Assembly (NCBI GenBank): GCA_045652125.1
Contig: JAZRTT010000022.1
Span: 1 to 39,265, forward strand
From: Avoscillospira sp045652125
Lineage (GTDB): Bacteria > Bacillota > Clostridia > Oscillospirales > Oscillospiraceae
DNA: 39,265 bases
Reading direction: 5' to 3'
Position 1 is the stretch's first letter. Each line of letters begins with the position of its first letter. Positions 16,901-24,638 of this stretch are shown here, piece by piece. Made by a program: the position numbers and the translations under genes. Below the pieces are notes generated by a model. That model had not been told where the DNA came from and searched no databases. It was given only the letters and a program-made list of their open reading frames with translations.

Positions 16901-18227
16901 CGGTAAGTTGGCAGATAAAACCGCCTACGGCTACGCAAAAAAATATCTGGCGGAGCACGAGCGTACTGTCAGCAAGGCCGAAGAAAACCGTCTGGCAGCA
17001 GGCTGTGTTGGTGTTAAGCGCACCACCGGTCAGCACCCCGGTGGATTGGTCGTCATACCGCAGGAAAATGAGATCTGGGACTTCTGCCCCGTACAGTATC
17101 CGGCGGATGACACGAATTCCGATCAGATCACCACCCATTTTGAATATCATTCCATGGAAGAAAACCTTCTGAAGCTGGACATGCTCGGCCATGATGATCC
17201 TACCATGATCCGTATGATGGAGGATATGACCGGTGTGGATGCCAAGACCATTCCTTTGGATGACAAGGGTACGATGTCTATTTTTACATCGTCAAAAATT
17301 CTGGGCTATGAAAATGATCAGCTTCTTGGACCTACAGGTGCAGTGGGTGTGCCCGAATTCAACACCCGGTTTACCCGTGGCGTTTTACTGGATACCCTGC
17401 CTGACAGGTTCGATTCTCTGGTTCGTATTTGCGGATACACCCATGGTACGGACGTGTGGCTGGGCAATGCAAAGGATCTGATTCTCTCCGGACAGGCAAC
17501 GGTAGGGCAGACCATCGGCGCCCGCGACGATATTATGATTTATCTGATTTCCTGCGGCATGCCGGAAAAAAGAGCGTTTAAGATCATGGAATCCGTCCGC
17601 AAGGGCAAAGGATTGCCGCCGGGAGCGGAGGAAGAGATGGTGGCAGCCGGTGTTCCGGATTGGTATATCGGCTCCTGTAAAAAGATCAAATATCTCTTCC
17701 CCAAGGCTCACGCCGTTGCTTATTGCATGATGGCTTTCCGTATTGCATGGTTTAAGGTCTATCATCCCTTGGCCTTCTATGCTGCATATTTCTATCGCCG
17801 CAGTCAGAAAGGCGGATTTGATGCAGAACGGATGACCGGGGGGATGGAGGCGGTTCTGGCCAACATAAAAGCGATTGACGATAATGAAAATGCAACAGCC
17901 AAAGATGAGGATCTGCTGACTACGCTGGAGGTGGTCTACGAATTTTATCTTCGGGGCTTTGAGTTTGCTCCCATCGACATCTATGAATCCGAGGCCATCC
18001 GCTTCCGGATAAAAGATGGGAAGATTTTGCCGCCTTTTGCTGCCGTTTCCGGCCTTGGTGAGGCAGCCGCATGGGATATTGTAGAGGGCAGAGCGGGGAA
18101 AAACTTTATCTCCATTGAAGAATTTTCGGCAGCCTGTCCCAAGGTTTCCAAAACCCATATTGAAGGTCTAAAAGCAGCTGGTGCTTTCGGATCTTTGCCG
18201 GAAACCAGTCAGGTAACATTGTTCTGA
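13932..18227 (+). CDS. polC: DNA polymerase III alpha subunit, PolC type
   Basis: The replicative DNA polymerase of Firmicutes, with proofreading built in. The 1431-aa product shows the expected order: N-terminal domain, an OB-fold (about 210-310), the PHP domain starting at VELHLHTTMSSMDALTD (about 320), an inserted DEDDh exonuclease starting FVAFDLETTGL (about 413) with HNADFD, the rest of PHP, then the polymerase core. A four-cysteine zinc finger (CPKC ... CPHCG, about 903-935) precedes PDIDLNFSGEYQ, which holds the catalytic aspartates. SD AGGAG with 6-nt spacing supports the ATG at 13932. It is the last gene of the operon. Its 3' end overlaps the convergent exporter gene by 19 bases. Confidence 0.97.
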   Translation: MSHTVYFLDMFSEYEPGEAELNIWKQVELKNAELNPQMRSIVVELFSPHYISHEHVSRITETLTGLYGLQKLDLRLTYPQQAISETEPRDLIDILCVAYPAARALLAGSRWTLDTERVTIHLAVNGKDRLQPHMRPLQDQLQQWFGISPEIILESFSTLEGAALFEETQRIRMKAIKQIPLPTVSPSETKSEQRKQLPTDLIYGRPFSGEATPMKDLSLDMHKVIVEGEVIAIGHKELKKRNAWIVSFDMTDQTNSVRISQYMEADKAKPILERTKKPGTWLKVQGKMVFDRFDNEMVMQPTAIMEGKKPVRMDTAEQKRVELHLHTTMSSMDALTDVGKVVAQAAAWGHRAIAITDHGVAQAFPDALKASKNKVAGTDTPIQILYGCEAYFINDVDDRIVVHGEQETSLSGEFVAFDLETTGLSSQNDVITEIGAVIYRDGEILDEFQSFVNPHRPLSPKIKELTGITDEMLRDAPDIDEVLPRFLEFCGDRPLAAHNADFDVSFVLAACEKLNIAYEPTYLDTLIMAQNLMPNLKNHKLNIVADALSLPEFQHHRAVDDGRTVAYMLRRFFETLKEKGVTNLSHINPLMMELRSGGKIMDRKPHHVILFAKNQTGLRNLYRLISYSHLKYYRRWPRLPKSELMRWHEGLLIGSACEAGELFRAIVDNKSHAELLRIASFYDYLEIQPLSNNMFMLEKGQVQNVEQLREFNRTVVQLGKELGKPVVATGDVHFQNPEDEIYRRILLATKSMDDGDRENPLYFRTTDEMLREFEYLGSELAQEVVVTNPNLIVDMCDVIRPVPHNLFAPTIENSVEDLNRLVYGRLEELYGKNPLPLITNRVDTEMNDIISCHYDVIYMSAQKLVQNSLEHGYLVGSRGSVGSSIVAYLSGITEVNSFPPHYRCPKCKYHTFDIPKGYDCGADLPDAECPHCGTSLAKEGFSIPFETFLGFGGDKVPDIDLNFSGEYQARAHAYCIELFGSSHVFRAGTIGKLADKTAYGYAKKYLAEHERTVSKAEENRLAAGCVGVKRTTGQHPGGLVVIPQENEIWDFCPVQYPADDTNSDQITTHFEYHSMEENLLKLDMLGHDDPTMIRMMEDMTGVDAKTIPLDDKGTMSIFTSSKILGYENDQLLGPTGAVGVPEFNTRFTRGVLLDTLPDRFDSLVRICGYTHGTDVWLGNAKDLILSGQATVGQTIGARDDIMIYLISCGMPEKRAFKIMESVRKGKGLPPGAEEEMVAAGVPDWYIGSCKKIKYLFPKAHAVAYCMMAFRIAWFKVYHPLAFYAAYFYRRSQKGGFDAERMTGGMEAVLANIKAIDDNENATAKDEDLLTTLEVVYEFYLRGFEFAPIDIYESEAIRFRIKDGKILPPFAAVSGLGEAAAWDIVEGRAGKNFISIEEFSAACPKVSKTHIEGLKAAGAFGSLPETSQVTLF

Positions 18228-18625
18228 TCTTCTCCCGGGTCACGGTCTTTGCCGCGACCCGGGCTTTTTTTGAAAAATTCCGTTGTGCCGACAGCCAGCA
18301 AATAAATTCCAAACAGTTTTCGAAGCAATCCCACATCCATGGCAGATGCAAGCCATGCAGAAAACCCGGCTGTGATGCACCCTACAATAACAGCCGGGAT
18401 AACTGCTTTCCAGCAGATCATTTTATTTTTGATGTGAAAGATCAGCGCTGCTGCAGAGGTTGGTATAAAATATAAAAGATTGATGCCTTGCGCTGCTTTT
18501 TGATCCAGCATTGCTACGGCGGTCATCCACACCATAAGAAGGGATCCGCCGCCAATGCCAAAACCGGATAAAATGCCGCAGGCGATTCCAAGAAGTATGG
18601 AAAAGTATGGAGAAGAAAAATTCAT
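18209..18625 (-). CDS. TauE/SafE (TSUP) exporter half, second subunit
   Basis: A 138-aa protein with about four hydrophobic helices and the glycine-rich TSUP motif SGFGIGGGSLLM near residues 20-31. Full-size TauE/SafE transporters have about 250 residues and two such halves. Here the halves are separate genes overlapping by four bases (ATGA), so the products probably form a heterodimer; substrate unknown (sulfite, sulfonates and other organic anions are known for the family). The hydrophilic tail from about residue 117, KKSPGRGKDRDPGEDQNNVT, is encoded through the polC terminator and the last 19 bases of polC on the other strand. That tail may be a recent read-through extension. Confidence 0.8.
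   Translation of the reverse strand: MNFSSPYFSILLGIACGILSGFGIGGGSLLMVWMTAVAMLDQKAAQGINLLYFIPTSAAALIFHIKNKMICWKAVIPAVIVGCITAGFSAWLASAMDVGLLRKLFGIYLLAVGTTEFFKKSPGRGKDRDPGEDQNNVT
18234..18271 (+). terminator. Terminator of the pyrH-polC operon
   Basis: CCCGGGTC (18234-18241) pairs with GACCCGGG (18256-18263), with three further inner pairs, followed by CT7. It begins seven bases after the polC stop. The same bases encode the C-terminal tail of the convergent TSUP protein. Confidence 0.9.
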
Positions 18626-18978
18626 AGCAATATCCGAAGGCCTCCTGCAAAAATAATGACCCCGAAAACTTTGTGCAGAAATTGTACGGACACCTTACGG
18701 AATAAGATTCCACCCAAACTTCCGCCGACCAAACCGCCGATCAAATAGGGGACAGCGTCGGAAAATGGAAATACTGCTTTCATCCAATAGACAAAGATGG
18801 AAACCAAACACAAAGGAAGGATGATACATACGGCAGAGGAAAATGCCTGTTTGTCCTTCAGTTTGCCGTAACGGATGAGCATAGGGACCAAAACCATACC
18901 GCCTCCTGCTCCGAACAAACCGTTGACCAGCCCGGCGGCTGCACCGGAAAGACCATAACGAAACCATGACCGCTGCAA
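18622..18978 (-). CDS. TauE/SafE (TSUP) exporter half, first subunit
   Basis: A 118-aa membrane protein with four hydrophobic segments and the motif GLVNGLFGAGGGMVLVPML, the first-half TSUP signature. It partners with the next gene, which overlaps it by four bases. I prefer the TTG start at 18978 because a perfect GGGAGG lies seven bases upstream and the reading begins MQRSWFRYGLSG, a natural N-terminus. An ATG ten codons upstream (19008) has no SD and lies inside a hairpin. The TTG start places the SD in the 3' arm of a terminator-like hairpin (18979-19022), so expression may be regulated. Substrate unknown. Confidence 0.78.
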   Translation of the reverse strand: MQRSWFRYGLSGAAAGLVNGLFGAGGGMVLVPMLIRYGKLKDKQAFSSAVCIILPLCLVSIFVYWMKAVFPFSDAVPYLIGGLVGGSLGGILFRKVSVQFLHKVFGVIIFAGGLRILL

Positions 18979-19022
18979 AAAATCGCCTCCCGATGGCAGT
19001 ATCTGCATCGAAAGGCGATTTT
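18979..19022 (-). promoter_or_regulatory. Terminator-like hairpin containing the TSUP gene's SD
   Basis: On the minus strand AAAATCGCC (19022-19014) pairs with GGCGATTTT (18987-18979). The interior also folds (CGATGCAG with CTGCCATCG). The 3' arm ends in six T including the start codon TTG. The GGGAGG SD spans the loop and the 3' arm. It can therefore act as terminator of tcdA and hide the SD of the next gene. Confidence 0.6.
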
Positions 19023-19029
19023 ATACCGT

Positions 19030-19734
19030 TTAAGGTGTTTTTATAAGCTGTTGGACAATATATCCGGCGATCATCAGCCCGGCACAGGAGGGTACCCATG
19101 CGACGGAACCGGGAACCGCTTTTTCGTTCTCCGCCTGAAATAGAGGTTTTTTGACCGGCTCCGTGCTGTACAGGACGGTATGATGGGTTACCCCCTTCTG
19201 CTTCAGTTCCCGCCGCATGACTCTTGCCAGTGGGCAGCCGGAGGTTTTGCTCAAATCCGTTATGACAAATTTTGAAGGATCCAGCTTATTCCCGGTTCCC
19301 ATGGCACTGATAATGGGAATTTCTCGCTTAATCGCTGTGAGAATAAGGTCTGTTTTGCAGGAGACAGAGTCAATGGCATCTGCAATAAAATCGTACTTTG
19401 AGGCAAAGAAATCATCCCGGCAGCCTGCCTCATATCGCTTGCTGAAGCTGTTGACTTGACAAGAAGGGTTGATGTCCCGGATTCTTGCTGCCATGACCTC
19501 GGTTTTTTGCATACCAACGGTACTTTGCAGGGCAATCAATTGTCGGTTGAGATTACTTTTGGATACAATATCATCATCGATAAGGGTGAGTCTGCCAATG
19601 CCTGCTCTGGCAAGTGCTTCGGCACAAAAACTGCCAACTCCGCCGATACCAAATATAGCGACATGTTTTTCCTGCAGCCGGTTTAAGGAATCCTCCCCCA
19701 ATAGCATGGCTGTTCTGATAAATTGTTCATTCAT
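19030..19734 (-). CDS. tcdA: tRNA threonylcarbamoyladenosine dehydratase
   Basis: An E1-like ATP-dependent enzyme that cyclises t6A37 in ANN-decoding tRNAs to ct6A; also known as CsdL or YrvM. The 234-aa protein starts with the ThiF/MoeB fold: VAIFGIGGVGSFCAEALARAGIG (nucleotide binding, about residues 24-46), then LIDDDIVSKSNLNRQ. SGCPLARVMRRELKQKG is the family's catalytic-region signature, and DAIDSVSCKTDL is also typical. GAGG precedes the ATG. No promoter is evident in the 55 bp upstream, so it may depend on read-through from the foldase gene. In Bacillus subtilis the homologue yrvM lies next to the 6S-1 RNA gene; a 6S candidate lies about 1.7 kb away here. Confidence 0.93.
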   Translation of the reverse strand: MNEQFIRTAMLLGEDSLNRLQEKHVAIFGIGGVGSFCAEALARAGIGRLTLIDDDIVSKSNLNRQLIALQSTVGMQKTEVMAARIRDINPSCQVNSFSKRYEAGCRDDFFASKYDFIADAIDSVSCKTDLILTAIKREIPIISAMGTGNKLDPSKFVITDLSKTSGCPLARVMRRELKQKGVTHHTVLYSTEPVKKPLFQAENEKAVPGSVAWVPSCAGLMIAGYIVQQLIKTP

Positions 19735-19751
19735 AAGTATGCCTCACTGCT

Positions 19752-19781
19752 TAAAAAAGAACGCCGTACGGCGGTCTTTTT
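19752..19781 (-). terminator. Terminator after the parvulin gene
   Basis: On the minus strand, A6GAC-CGCCG-TA-CGGCG-TTCT6: a GC core with A/T arms giving a U-tract. It lies just after the foldase stop and before tcdA, and may work in both directions. Confidence 0.8.
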
Positions 19782-19789
19782 TGTTTTTT

Positions 19790-21274
19790 TTAGATGTCCT
19801 TCAGGAAGCGAAGTGCGCTTTCGTTCAGGGTGTGAGTGATATCACCGGTAACACCTTCGGACCACTCGTTGAAGTCTTTGCTGAGCATGTCGTTCTCTAC
19901 CAGATAATCCTGATAGGAGCTGCCATAACCAACAAAGTACATGACGTGGTAACCGTACTGGGTCTCCACAATGCCGGTATCGCCGGGCTGGCGTGCAGCA
20001 TCAAAGCACCATGCATCAAAGGTTTCCACCATGGTATTGGGTGCGATATTCTCATACAGACCGCCTGCTTCTGCATTGTCGGCAGAGTGTTCCTTAGCCA
20101 GAGCTGCAAAGGCATCTTCTGTCTGCTCGCCGTCCTGATAGGTTTTCAGAATGCTCTCAGCTTCTTCTTTTGCAGATGCCATAGCAGTTTCGTCAGCAGG
20201 GTCGGAAGCGGAGATCAGAATATGACGAACATTGGGCAACTGGAAAGAAAGATCTTCAAAATTGAGGAAATAAAGAACAAAGTATTTACCGTCTTCACTT
20301 TCCACGCAGGTAACATCTCCGGCTTGACGGGCCTCGTCAATCATCCAGTCACGGTAGGAATCGGGGAGACTTACATAAGTGACATTCTCCCGTAAAGTAG
20401 CGGTAGCGGCATCATAATCTGCTGCACTATCTTCGGGCAGAGCAGCAACAACGGCGTCCATAAAGGCTTGCTCACCCTGCTTGGCGGCTTCTGTGATCGT
20501 CATTGCAGCATCTTCGCACAGCTGATTGGTATCTTCGCTGTCTTCCAGACCCAAAACGCTGGGATTTACGGAGAAGACACGATAAGAAACGGAATCAAAG
20601 CTGTCGCTGTTCTCAGTATAATAGGCATCCAGTTCTTCCTGGGTGTAAGTAAAGCCTTCCTGAATCTGAGTGGAATATTCAGCAGCTGTATTGGAGACAG
20701 TCAAATATTCCCGATAATTGTCTTTGTTGCAGCCGGTACCATACTGTGCGGTCAGCAGGCTGTTGCCGTTGGAATAGCCGTAGACAGAGGAATACATATC
20801 CAGCATTTCTATCTCGGAGTCGATGTGGCTATTGGCCTCTTCACTCAGGACAAATCCGTTGGCAGTAGCCTCATCATACACGGCATAGGTGTTGGCAGCG
20901 TTATGGACTGCCATGTCTGCGATGTAGTCGGCCCAGGTATCATAACCCTCTTCCGGGTATTGCTGCTCATCCAGAGGGATATCGGCATCGATGAGTGTAC
21001 CGATATAGCTGCTCATGCTGTTGTAAGCAGAAACATAGTAATAGTTGAGCATAGCGGGGGTCAGGTTATGGCCTGCTGCAACAGCGGCAGTGGTGTACTT
21101 CTGGAAGAAGCCGGTACTGACCATGCCCAAAAAGACAATGGCAGCGACCAGTACAATAGCAATAACAACTGTCAGCAGCCGTTTCAGTCCTTTACCGGAG
21201 GTCTTATTCGTGGTCTGTGCCGAAATGAATTCCGGCTGGTTTTGGCGCTTTTTCTTTTCGCGGGATGCGCTCAT
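19790..21274 (-). CDS. Membrane-anchored parvulin-type peptidylprolyl isomerase
   Basis: A foldase for proteins exported across the membrane. The 494-aa protein has a basic cytoplasmic N-terminus (KKKRQ near residue 8), one transmembrane helix (about residues 32-54, LLTVVIAIVLVAAIVFLGMV) and a long acidic extracytoplasmic region. The parvulin/rotamase domain is near the C-terminus: NVRHILIS opens it, and ALAKEHSADNAEAGGLYENI and TGIVETQYGYHVMYFVGYG close it. No lipobox is visible, unlike PrsA. The ATG at 21274 is chosen because AGAGGA lies nine bases upstream; two ATGs further up overlap that SD. Promoter at 21324-21352. Confidence 0.88.
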   Translation of the reverse strand: MSASREKKKRQNQPEFISAQTTNKTSGKGLKRLLTVVIAIVLVAAIVFLGMVSTGFFQKYTTAAVAAGHNLTPAMLNYYYVSAYNSMSSYIGTLIDADIPLDEQQYPEEGYDTWADYIADMAVHNAANTYAVYDEATANGFVLSEEANSHIDSEIEMLDMYSSVYGYSNGNSLLTAQYGTGCNKDNYREYLTVSNTAAEYSTQIQEGFTYTQEELDAYYTENSDSFDSVSYRVFSVNPSVLGLEDSEDTNQLCEDAAMTITEAAKQGEQAFMDAVVAALPEDSAADYDAATATLRENVTYVSLPDSYRDWMIDEARQAGDVTCVESEDGKYFVLYFLNFEDLSFQLPNVRHILISASDPADETAMASAKEEAESILKTYQDGEQTEDAFAALAKEHSADNAEAGGLYENIAPNTMVETFDAWCFDAARQPGDTGIVETQYGYHVMYFVGYGSSYQDYLVENDMLSKDFNEWSEGVTGDITHTLNESALRFLKDI

Positions 21275-21323
21275 GTGATTCATTCCTCTCATTGTTCATG
21301 TATCGCTGAAAGCGTACTTGCTT

Positions 21324-21352
21324 ATTATAGCGAAATTCGTCCGGGTATGCAA
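21324..21352 (-). promoter_or_regulatory. Promoter of the parvulin gene
   Basis: On the minus strand, -35 TTGCAT (21352-21347), 17-bp spacer, -10 TATAAT (21329-21324), about 50 bp before the start codon. Confidence 0.65.
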
Positions 21353-21442
21353 GTATAAATCAAAAAGAAAGAGAGAAAAGTCACAGAAAATTTACAGACA
21401 AAATGGATTTGCACCTGCATAATGGAAGAAAAAAGACAAAAA

Positions 21443-21638
21443 CCCCGCTTTAGCCGTGCGAGCCCAGTTATAACCTGCACGAATCGGCAGGTGGGTCGCA
21501 GCTCGCTTTGTTCGCTGCTCCCAACGTCCGCCGGCAGTCAAGGCTGCGGCGGGAGGTCTGCAATTCCAAAGCGAAGTCAAGCGTCCCAAGTAATAAATGT
21601 GGGTTTAAGTGGGCTCGTCACGCACCAAGCAGGGGACT
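21443..21638 (-). ncRNA. ssrS: Candidate 6S RNA (SsrS)
   Basis: A 388-bp gap between the parvulin and DUF1292 genes holds one large fold on the minus strand. The ends pair: CCCC at 21635-21632 with GGGG at 21446-21443, then GCTT/AAGC, GTG/CAC and CGAGCCCA (21617-21610) with TGGGCTCG (21466-21459). The 193-nt span is followed by TTTTTGTCTTTTTT, so the closing stem doubles as a terminator. The distal part is a rod: CTCCC (21555-21551) with GGGAG (21522-21518) enclosing GCCGCAG/CTGCCGGC. Between lies a large internal bubble, with a small hairpin ACCTGC/GCAGGT (21492-21473) on its 3' strand. Length, closing stem, central bubble and 3'-side hairpin match 6S RNA, which binds housekeeping RNA polymerase. 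Known Bacillus synteny with tcdA/yrvM supports this weakly. No clear promoter was found. Confidence 0.65.
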
Positions 21639-21662
21639 TGGTTGATTCAGTTGAAACAAGTA

Positions 21663-21950
21663 TTACGTTTCTTCATCATCATCCTCCTGAAAGATTTCAT
21701 CCATCATAATGCCGTAAATACGCTCCAATTCGGCTTCATCTTCAATGGCACATAGAATTTCTTCGCCGTTTTCTTCTATGGCCTTCAAAATACTGACTTC
21801 CAGATCCACGTCTTCGTCATCTTCCACCACAGGTACAAGGGCATAGTACAAAGATCCCTCTGACTCCATGGTTGCCAGAATTTCAAGAACATATTCAACA
21901 CCGTCTTCGTCGGTGATGGTGATGATATCGTCGCCGTAATGTTCGCTCAT
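21663..21950 (-). CDS. DUF1292 domain-containing protein (YrzB-like)
   Basis: A 95-aa very acidic cytoplasmic protein of the DUF1292 family, found throughout Firmicutes, often near ireB and ruvX; its role is unknown. The N-terminal half DIITITDEDGVEYVLEILATME and the middle YYALVPVVEDD are the conserved parts, and the tail is nearly all Asp/Glu. GGAGG lies at good distance before the ATG. Here it has its own promoter (21980-22008) and is followed directly by the 6S RNA candidate, which might be processed from the same transcript. Confidence 0.88.
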   Translation of the reverse strand: MSEHYGDDIITITDEDGVEYVLEILATMESEGSLYYALVPVVEDDEDVDLEVSILKAIEENGEEILCAIEDEAELERIYGIMMDEIFQEDDDEET

Positions 21951-21979
21951 AGGGAGCCTCCTGTTGTTTATTTATATAC

Positions 21980-22008
21980 ATTTTAACTTGGAATATTCTG
22001 AAAATCAA
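21980..22008 (-). promoter_or_regulatory. Promoter of the DUF1292 gene
   Basis: On the minus strand, -35 TTGATT (22008-22003), 17-bp spacer, -10 TAAAAT (21985-21980). TATATA just downstream is an alternative -10. Confidence 0.5.
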
Positions 22009-22067
22009 GAGGAAAATCATACAATCTGATGCTGTGAAAGGAAGGAATTTCCTGCAAAAAAAGAATA

Positions 22068-22096
22068 TGGATATTATGGTCAGGTTATGCTATAAT
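22068..22096 (+). promoter_or_regulatory. Promoter of the PBP operon
   Basis: Extended -10 TGCTATAAT (TATAAT at 22091-22096) with a weak -35 TGGATA (22068-22073) at 17 bp. Confidence 0.6.
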
Positions 22097-22168
22097 ACGA
22101 TGTATCATAATGGGTATTTTATGCGGACATGACATAGTTCAGCGAAAAGCAGCGAGGAAGGTGTCAAA

Positions 22169-24622
22169 ATGGCAAAAAAACAGAAACAGGAGAATACTCC
22201 CACCTCAAAAAACACCTGGCGTTGGATCGGCAGAATTTTTGGCACTTTCGTGCTGATCGGCTTTATGGCCGTGTTGATTTTTGCCTGTATTTTTGCCGTG
22301 TATATAAAAAACGACCTGTCGAAGCAAGCAGATTTTTCCGTTGAAGGTTTTGCTCTGGATCAGACGTCTGTGATTTATTATCAGGATCGTCAGACCGGTC
22401 AGTGGCAGGAGCTGAGAAAGCTCTATGAAAAAGAGAACCGGGTATGGGTAGGGCTTGAGGACATTCCTTTGAATCTGAAAAATGCCTGTATTGCCATTGA
22501 GGATCGGCGATTTGAGGAACATCAGGGTGTGGATTGGCTGAGAACGATTCGTGCCAGCCTCAATATGTTCTCCGGAAACAGAATTTATGGTGCCTCCACC
22601 ATTACTCAGCAGTTGATTAAAAATCTGACTCACGAAGATGAAGTCACCGTTCGTCGGAAATTGGTGGAGATCTTTCGTGCTCTGGAGTTCGAAAACAAAT
22701 ACTCCAAAGATGATATTTTGGAGTGGTATCTGAACATTATTCCGCTGGGACAGCGGTGCTACGGTGTTCAGGCAGCATCTGTTGTCTATTTTGGTAAGAA
22801 TGTGGAGGACCTTACTCTGGCAGAATGTGCCTCTTTGATCGGTATTACAAATAACCCCTCCATGTATGACCCATACCTCAACCGCGAGGCCAACAAAGAA
22901 CGGCAGGGGATTATCCTGTACGCCATGTTGGAGCAGGGGTATATCAGCGAAAGTCAGTATGAAGAGGCAAAGAACGAAAAGCTGACATTTGTAAATAAAT
23001 CCGGAGAATCTTCCGGCAATGGGGATTATTTTTCCTATTTTGAGGATCAGGTGATCAACGATGTTGTTTACGACCTGATGGAAAAGACTGGAAATGAATA
23101 TGAAGTTACGCTGAGAATGCTTCAAACCGGCGGCTATCAAATTTACAGCACAATAGACCCCAAGGTCCAGGAACAGGTGGACATGGTCTATGAAAATCTT
23201 TCCAATCTTCCGGATACTGCCAGCAGCCAGCAATTGCAGTCTGCCATAGTGATAACCGATAATGAAACCGGTGATGTGGTAGCTATGGCCGGTGGCGTTG
23301 GCGCGAAGAAGGGGAGTTTGATTCAAAATCGGGCGACCCAGAGTTATTTTCAGCCCGGATCCATTCTCAAGCCTATTTCCGTTTACGCTCCGGCGTTGGA
23401 AATGGGACTGATTACACCTGCTTCGGTAATGGATGACACCCCTCATCAATTTACAGAATATGCCGCATGGCCTCAGAATATGGATAGGACCTACCGCGGT
23501 CTGGTATCCATGCGGGATGCAGTGAGTCTGTCCCTCAATACAGTTGCAGTAAAATTAGTGGCACAAATGGGGCCTGAGGTCAGTTTTGATTTTGCAAAAA
23601 ACAATATGGGTCTGACCAGTTTGGTGGAAGAACGAATTACATCCAACGGAAGCGTATTGTCTGATGTTGGCTTGGCACCATTGGCACTTGGTGCACTCAA
23701 TGGCGGTGGTGTTACTGTAAAAACCATGACACAGGCCTATACTGCGTTCGCCAACAGCGGCCTGCTTCGGGAGGCCAGAACCTATACCCGGGTGCTGGAT
23801 GCACAGGGGAAGGTGATTCTTGACAATACTCAAGACAGCTCCGTTGCCATGACTCCAAAGACGGCATGGTATTCCACAGATATGATGCTGGAAGCAGTGC
23901 AGACCGGTACCGGTACCGATGCAAAGCTGGAGCATATTCAGGTTGCAGGAAAGACGGGAACGACCGATGGGGATAAGGACCGTTGGTTTGCCGGATATAC
24001 GCCTTACTATACTGCAGTTGTTTGGTGCGGCTATGATTACCCTGAAGAAATGGTTTTGACCGACACTACCGGAAATCCGGCTGTGGTTCTGTGGCAGAAA
24101 GTGATGGCCGGTGTTCATGAGCGTCTCGGTTCTGCATCGTTTTCCAAACCGACGGATGTGGTAACTGCCAGTTATTGCAGAGACAGCGGTCTGCTTGCTT
24201 CAGAAGCCTGCCGAAAGGAAGTCCGGGGTGACCGGACGATCTCCGGTCAGCTGAGTTTGGAAGATGTACCTTCGGAAATCTGTACCTGTCATAAACTGGT
24301 GGACATTTGCGGCGACCATATTGCCAATGAATTTTGCAGCAAGGTCCCGGGAAACCGGTTAAAAGAGGTCGGTATGATCAAGGTAGAGCGTGTATTTCCT
24401 ATTTCCGGTATTGAAGTAGAGGATCAGTCCTATGTATATGATTCCGGTGCTGTGCCGCCGGGTTACTACCCTGCTGCCGCACCTGAAGTGGACCCTATCA
24501 GCTTGCCTTGCTATATCCATTCCCAGGAAGACTTGCCGAAGAAAGAGGTTACAGAGGAACCTGATACAGAAAGCAGCAACGATTGGGGAGAATTACTGGA
24601 TGAGTGGTTCTCCACGCCGTAA
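22169..24622 (+). CDS. Class A penicillin-binding protein (PBP1A family)
   Basis: A bifunctional peptidoglycan synthase with glycosyltransferase (GT51) and transpeptidase domains outside the membrane. The 817-aa protein has one N-terminal transmembrane helix (about residues 20-47). The GT51 domain shows AIEDRRFEEHQGVDW with the catalytic Glu near 111, and GASTITQQLIKNL. The transpeptidase triad is complete: SILK with S398 and K401, SLN at 455-457, KTG at 595-597. A Pro-, Glu- and Asp-rich tail follows. GGAAGGTG precedes the ATG. It is probably first in a forward transcription unit with the methyltransferase-like gene. Confidence 0.95.
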   Translation: MAKKQKQENTPTSKNTWRWIGRIFGTFVLIGFMAVLIFACIFAVYIKNDLSKQADFSVEGFALDQTSVIYYQDRQTGQWQELRKLYEKENRVWVGLEDIPLNLKNACIAIEDRRFEEHQGVDWLRTIRASLNMFSGNRIYGASTITQQLIKNLTHEDEVTVRRKLVEIFRALEFENKYSKDDILEWYLNIIPLGQRCYGVQAASVVYFGKNVEDLTLAECASLIGITNNPSMYDPYLNREANKERQGIILYAMLEQGYISESQYEEAKNEKLTFVNKSGESSGNGDYFSYFEDQVINDVVYDLMEKTGNEYEVTLRMLQTGGYQIYSTIDPKVQEQVDMVYENLSNLPDTASSQQLQSAIVITDNETGDVVAMAGGVGAKKGSLIQNRATQSYFQPGSILKPISVYAPALEMGLITPASVMDDTPHQFTEYAAWPQNMDRTYRGLVSMRDAVSLSLNTVAVKLVAQMGPEVSFDFAKNNMGLTSLVEERITSNGSVLSDVGLAPLALGALNGGGVTVKTMTQAYTAFANSGLLREARTYTRVLDAQGKVILDNTQDSSVAMTPKTAWYSTDMMLEAVQTGTGTDAKLEHIQVAGKTGTTDGDKDRWFAGYTPYYTAVVWCGYDYPEEMVLTDTTGNPAVVLWQKVMAGVHERLGSASFSKPTDVVTASYCRDSGLLASEACRKEVRGDRTISGQLSLEDVPSEICTCHKLVDICGDHIANEFCSKVPGNRLKEVGMIKVERVFPISGIEVEDQSYVYDSGAVPPGYYPAAAPEVDPISLPCYIHSQEDLPKKEVTEEPDTESSNDWGELLDEWFSTP

Positions 24623-24638
24623 GAACGGAGTTCAAATT

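Noticed and set aside
22205..23449. A 414-codon open frame on the minus strand inside the PBP gene
   Set aside because: It is antisense to a gene with a full set of GT51 and transpeptidase motifs, has no SD, and shows no recognisable protein features.
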